From: Desulfobacteraceae bacterium
Lineage (GTDB): Bacteria; Desulfobacterota; DSM-4660; Desulfatiglandales; Desulfatiglandaceae
DNA length: 8,275 bases
Reading direction: 5' to 3'
Assembly (NCBI GenBank): GCA_030589225.1
Contig: JAUUWD010000055.1
Location: forward strand, 1-8,275
Shown here: positions 5,622 to 8,275 of the stretch, piece by piece
How the letters are laid out: each line of letters starts with the position of its first letter
Position numbering within the stretch: position 1 is the stretch's first letter
Program-made: the position numbers and the translations under genes
The notes under the pieces: model-generated
The model's input: only the letters and a program-made list of their open reading frames with translations
What the model was told of the DNA's origin: nothing
The model's database searches: none

Positions 5622-8275
5622 CTACACTCTCAAATCCGAGGTTTTACTCAACTGCTTTTCTTCATGCAAAGCTTCCTGAGCCGCGGCTAAGCGCGCAATA
5701 GGCACACGATAAGGAGAACAGCTTACATAATTCATCCCAACCCGATGGCAGAAACCAACAGATTTTGGATCGCCTCCATGTTCGCCGCAAATTCCGATCT
5801 TTAAATCAGGTTTGGTCTTGCGTCCTCTTTCTATGGCAATTTTAACAAGCTGCCCGACTCCAGTTTGATCGAGTGTCTGGAACGGATCTTCAGTCAGGAT
5901 GCCTTTTTCATCATATTCTTTTAAAAACTTCCCTGCATCATCGCGGCTGAAACCAAAAGTCATTTGCGTTAAATCATTTGTGCCAAAAGAAAAAAATTCA
6001 GCTTCTTCAGCAACTTCGTCAGCCGTTAAAGCAGCTCTCGGAATTTCAATCATAGTTCCCACCATATAGTTTACCTTAATGTTCATTTCTTTCTGGACTT
6101 GTTCAGCCACGCGTACAACAACTTCCCTTTGATTGGCTAACTCAGCTTTAGTTCCGATAAGGGGAATCATGATTTCAGGATATACTTTTACTCCTTCTTT
6201 AGTCAACCGGCAGGCAGCCTCCATAATAGCGCGCGCCTGCATTTCTGTAATTTCCGGGTATGAAATACCCAGACGGCAGCCGCGGTGTCCTAACATCGGA
6301 TTAAATTCATGCAGAGAATCTACCTTTACTTTTACTTCCGCTGCCGTTATTCCCATTTCCTTAGCCATTTCTTCCTGATTCTGTTCTTCATGAGGCAGGA
6401 ATTCATGCAGAGGCGGGTCTAATGTGCGAATCGTAACGGGCAGGTCGTGCATTGCTTTGAAAATACCGTAAAAATCTTCTCTTTGATAAGGCAGTAATTT
6501 ATCAAGCGCTTTACGCCGTCCGGCTTCATCATCCGCTAAGATCATCTCACGAACAGCTTTAATGCGGTCGCCTTCGAAAAACATGTGCTCTGTACGGCAA
6601 AGTCCGATTCCTTCTGCGCCAAAGTTCCGAGCCACATTTGAATCATACGGTGTATCGGCGTTTGTCCGGACATTTAGTTTCCGCACTTCATCGGCCCAGA
6701 TCATTAGCTCTCCAAAATCGCCGGAAAGTTCGGGATCTATGGTTGGCACCTTACCTTCAATCACCTCGCCTTTTGATCCGTCTAATGAAATCCAGTCGCC
6801 TTCTTTGTAAACTTTGCTATTAACTGTCATTGTTCTATCTTTATAGCTGACTTGCAATTCCCCGCATCCCGCCACACAGCAGGTTCCCATTCCACGCGCT
6901 ACTACGGCGGCGTGGGAGGTCATGCCTCCGAGGGCGGTTAAAATACCCTCCGCAACATTCATGCCGCCGATATCTTCAGGTGAAGTTTCAATGCGTACTA
7001 AAATAGTGTTTTCGCCTCTTTCAGCCCATTCTTCCGCATCCTCGGCATGAAAAACTATGCGTCCCGTCGCTGCGCCCGGCGAGGCGGGAAGCCCAGTGGT
7101 AATTACATTTTTATCAGCTTTCGGATCAAATGTCGGATGAAGCAGTTGATCTAATTGCTCCGGATCAATGCTCATAATAGCCTCTTCTTTATTGATTAAT
7201 CCTTCTTTAGCCATTTCAACCGCAATACGGACGGCTGCCGCCGCTGTTCTTTTCCCGCTGCGGGTTTGCAGCATCCACAAACGTCCCTTTTGAATAGTGA
7301 ATTCAATATCCTGCATGTCGCGGTAGTGTTCTTCAAGCTTTTTATAAATGCCTTCTAATTCTTTGTACGCTTCAGGCATAATTTCTTCTAATGTTTTATG
7401 CGAAGGATCGCTCTTGGTAGTTTCATTTACCGGCTGCGGAGTTCGGGCGCCAGAGACAACGTCTTCGCCCTGGGCGTTAACCAAATATTCGCCATAGAAT
7501 TTGTTTTCTCCTGTAGCAGGATCTCTTGTGAAAGCAACACCGGTAGCACAGTCATCACCCATATTGCCAAAGACCATTGCTTGAACATTTACAGCCGTCC
7601 CCCAATCTGGCGGAATTTTACTCATCTTACGATAGGTAAGAGCACGAGGATTATTCCATGAACCAAAGACAGCGCTGATTGATCCCCATAATTGTTCCCA
7701 TGGATCGGTAGGAAATTCAGAACCTGTTCTTTTCTTTATCTCGGTTTTAAACAAAGCAACTAATTCTTTTAAATCACCGGGGGTTAATTCCGTATCCAGC
7801 GTTATGCCCTTTTTTTCTTTAACCTGATCAATAATCACCTCAAAAGGGTCTTCTTCTTTAGATTCAGGTTTCATATTTAAAACAACATCGCCGTACATTT
7901 GCACAAACCTGCGGTATGCATCCCAGGCAAAACGTTCATTACCGGATTCTTTAATTATTCCTTTAATAGTGGTTTCATTCAATCCCAGATTCAACACGGT
8001 ATCCATCATGCCTGGCATAGAAGCCGCAGCACCGGAACGCACGGAAACAAGTAAAGGATTTTCGGAATCACCAAATTTGGCTCCCATTATTTCTTCAACG
8101 TATTTAATTCCGTTTTCTACCCGTATTTTTACTTCATCATGATACTGACCTTTATTTTCAAAAAACTCCGTGCAAACATCAGTGGAAATTGTAAAACCCG
8201 CCGGAACAGGCATGCCTAAATTTGACATCTCTGCGAGATTAGCTCCTTTACCGCCAAGGAGTAACTTCATAGTTG
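5622..8275 (-). CDS. ppdK: Pyruvate, phosphate dikinase (5' partial)
   Basis: Cytoplasmic enzyme interconverting pyruvate + ATP + phosphate and PEP + AMP + pyrophosphate; in an acetyl-CoA-fixing organism it feeds gluconeogenesis, in a fermenter it can run towards pyruvate. From Met at 8270, 882 residues are visible. The frame stays open to the window end, and family members begin some 15-20 residues before the [12 protein letters not shown] motif seen here, so the true start is outside. In order: nucleotide-binding N-terminal domain ([43 protein letters not shown]), phosphohistidine swivelling domain with [15 protein letters not shown] (His453, counting from that Met), and PEP/pyruvate barrel with [40 protein letters not shown] and CGEHGGD (Cys828). 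All key residues are present. A short C-terminal tail, [10 protein letters not shown], goes beyond the usual end. Its base composition looks more AT-rich than the genes to the left. It is convergent with the C1 genes and is therefore separately regulated. Confidence 0.97.
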   Translation of the reverse strand, partial: TMKLLLGGKGANLAEMSNLGMPVPAGFTISTDVCTEFFENKGQYHDEVKIRVENGIKYVEEIMGAKFGDSENPLLVSVRSGAAASMPGMMDTVLNLGLNETTIKGIIKESGNERFAWDAYRRFVQMYGDVVLNMKPESKEEDPFEVIIDQVKEKKGITLDTELTPGDLKELVALFKTEIKKRTGSEFPTDPWEQLWGSISAVFGSWNNPRALTYRKMSKIPPDWGTAVNVQAMVFGNMGDDCATGVAFTRDPATGENKFYGEYLVNAQGEDVVSGARTPQPVNETTKSDPSHKTLEEIMPEAYKELEGIYKKLEEHYRDMQDIEFTIQKGRLWMLQTRSGKRTAAAAVRIAVEMAKEGLINKEEAIMSIDPEQLDQLLHPTFDPKADKNVITTGLPASPGAATGRIVFHAEDAEEWAERGENTILVRIETSPEDIGGMNVAEGILTALGGMTSHAAVVARGMGTCCVAGCGELQVSYKDRTMTVNSKVYKEGDWISLDGSKGEVIEGKVPTIDPELSGDFGELMIWADEVRKLNVRTNADTPYDSNVARNFGAEGIGLCRTEHMFFEGDRIKAVREMILADDEAGRRKALDKLLPYQREDFYGIFKAMHDLPVTIRTLDPPLHEFLPHEEQNQEEMAKEMGITAAEVKVKVDSLHEFNPMLGHRGCRLGISYPEITEMQARAIMEAACRLTKEGVKVYPEIMIPLIGTKAELANQREVVVRVAEQVQKEMNIKVNYMVGTMIEIPRAALTADEVAEEAEFFSFGTNDLTQMTFGFSRDDAGKFLKEYDEKGILTEDPFQTLDQTGVGQLVKIAIERGRKTKPDLKIGICGEHGGDPKSVGFCHRVGMNYVSCSPYRVPIARLAAAQEALHEEKQLSKTSDLRV

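Noticed and set aside
5643..5656. AGTTGAGTA on the - strand at the 3' end of ppdK, similar to the TAGTTGAG repeat
   Set aside because: A single nine-base match within coding sequence is not rare enough to claim that it belongs to the repeat family.

Overview
The window reads as part of a Wood-Ljungdahl (reductive acetyl-CoA) electron-transfer locus from an anaerobic bacterium. The best guess is a sulfate-reducing or related Desulfobacterota (deltaproteobacterium); this is an inference. It rests on an HdrA-type flavoprotein with an upstream fused flavoprotein segment, an adjacent MvhD, a metV-metF pair, and a TGA codon in mvhD that is best explained as selenocysteine. A clostridial acetogen is the main alternative.

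Layout: positions 1-5562 carry six genes, all on the + strand. They are hdrA (5' end outside the window, 1-1830), mvhD with in-frame TGA (1883-2314), metV (2405-3073), metF (3070-4008, overlapping metV by ATGA), a single-domain response regulator (4103-4483) and a protein made only of ACT-like domains (4537-5562). Positions 5622-8275 hold ppdK (pyruvate, phosphate dikinase) on the - strand, convergent with the others and with its 5' end outside the window. No gene-free stretch exceeds 100 bases. I saw no tRNA, rRNA, CRISPR array, insertion sequence or origin.

How the genes fit together: HdrA, MvhD, MetV and MetF are the parts of a methylene-tetrahydrofolate reductase supercomplex like the MetFV-HdrABC-MvhD complex known from Moorella. 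MetF reduces methylene-THF to methyl-THF, MetV links it to electron carriers, and HdrA (flavin plus iron-sulfur) with MvhD passes electrons, probably between ferredoxin and a pyridine-nucleotide or other donor. HdrB and HdrC are not in the visible part. The receiver protein and the ACT protein downstream may form a regulatory appendage; nothing in the sequence proves this. PpdK interconverts pyruvate and PEP and would carry acetyl-CoA-derived pyruvate into gluconeogenesis.

Most notable points: mvhD is probably a selenoprotein whose first 26 residues a standard gene caller would drop; a SECIS-like hairpin lies just after the TGA; the ACT protein looks like two aspartokinase regulatory pairs without a kinase; the receiver has a lengthened segment before its conserved lysine; and related short tandem repeats (core TTGA-G/C-TA) sit in intergenic gaps.
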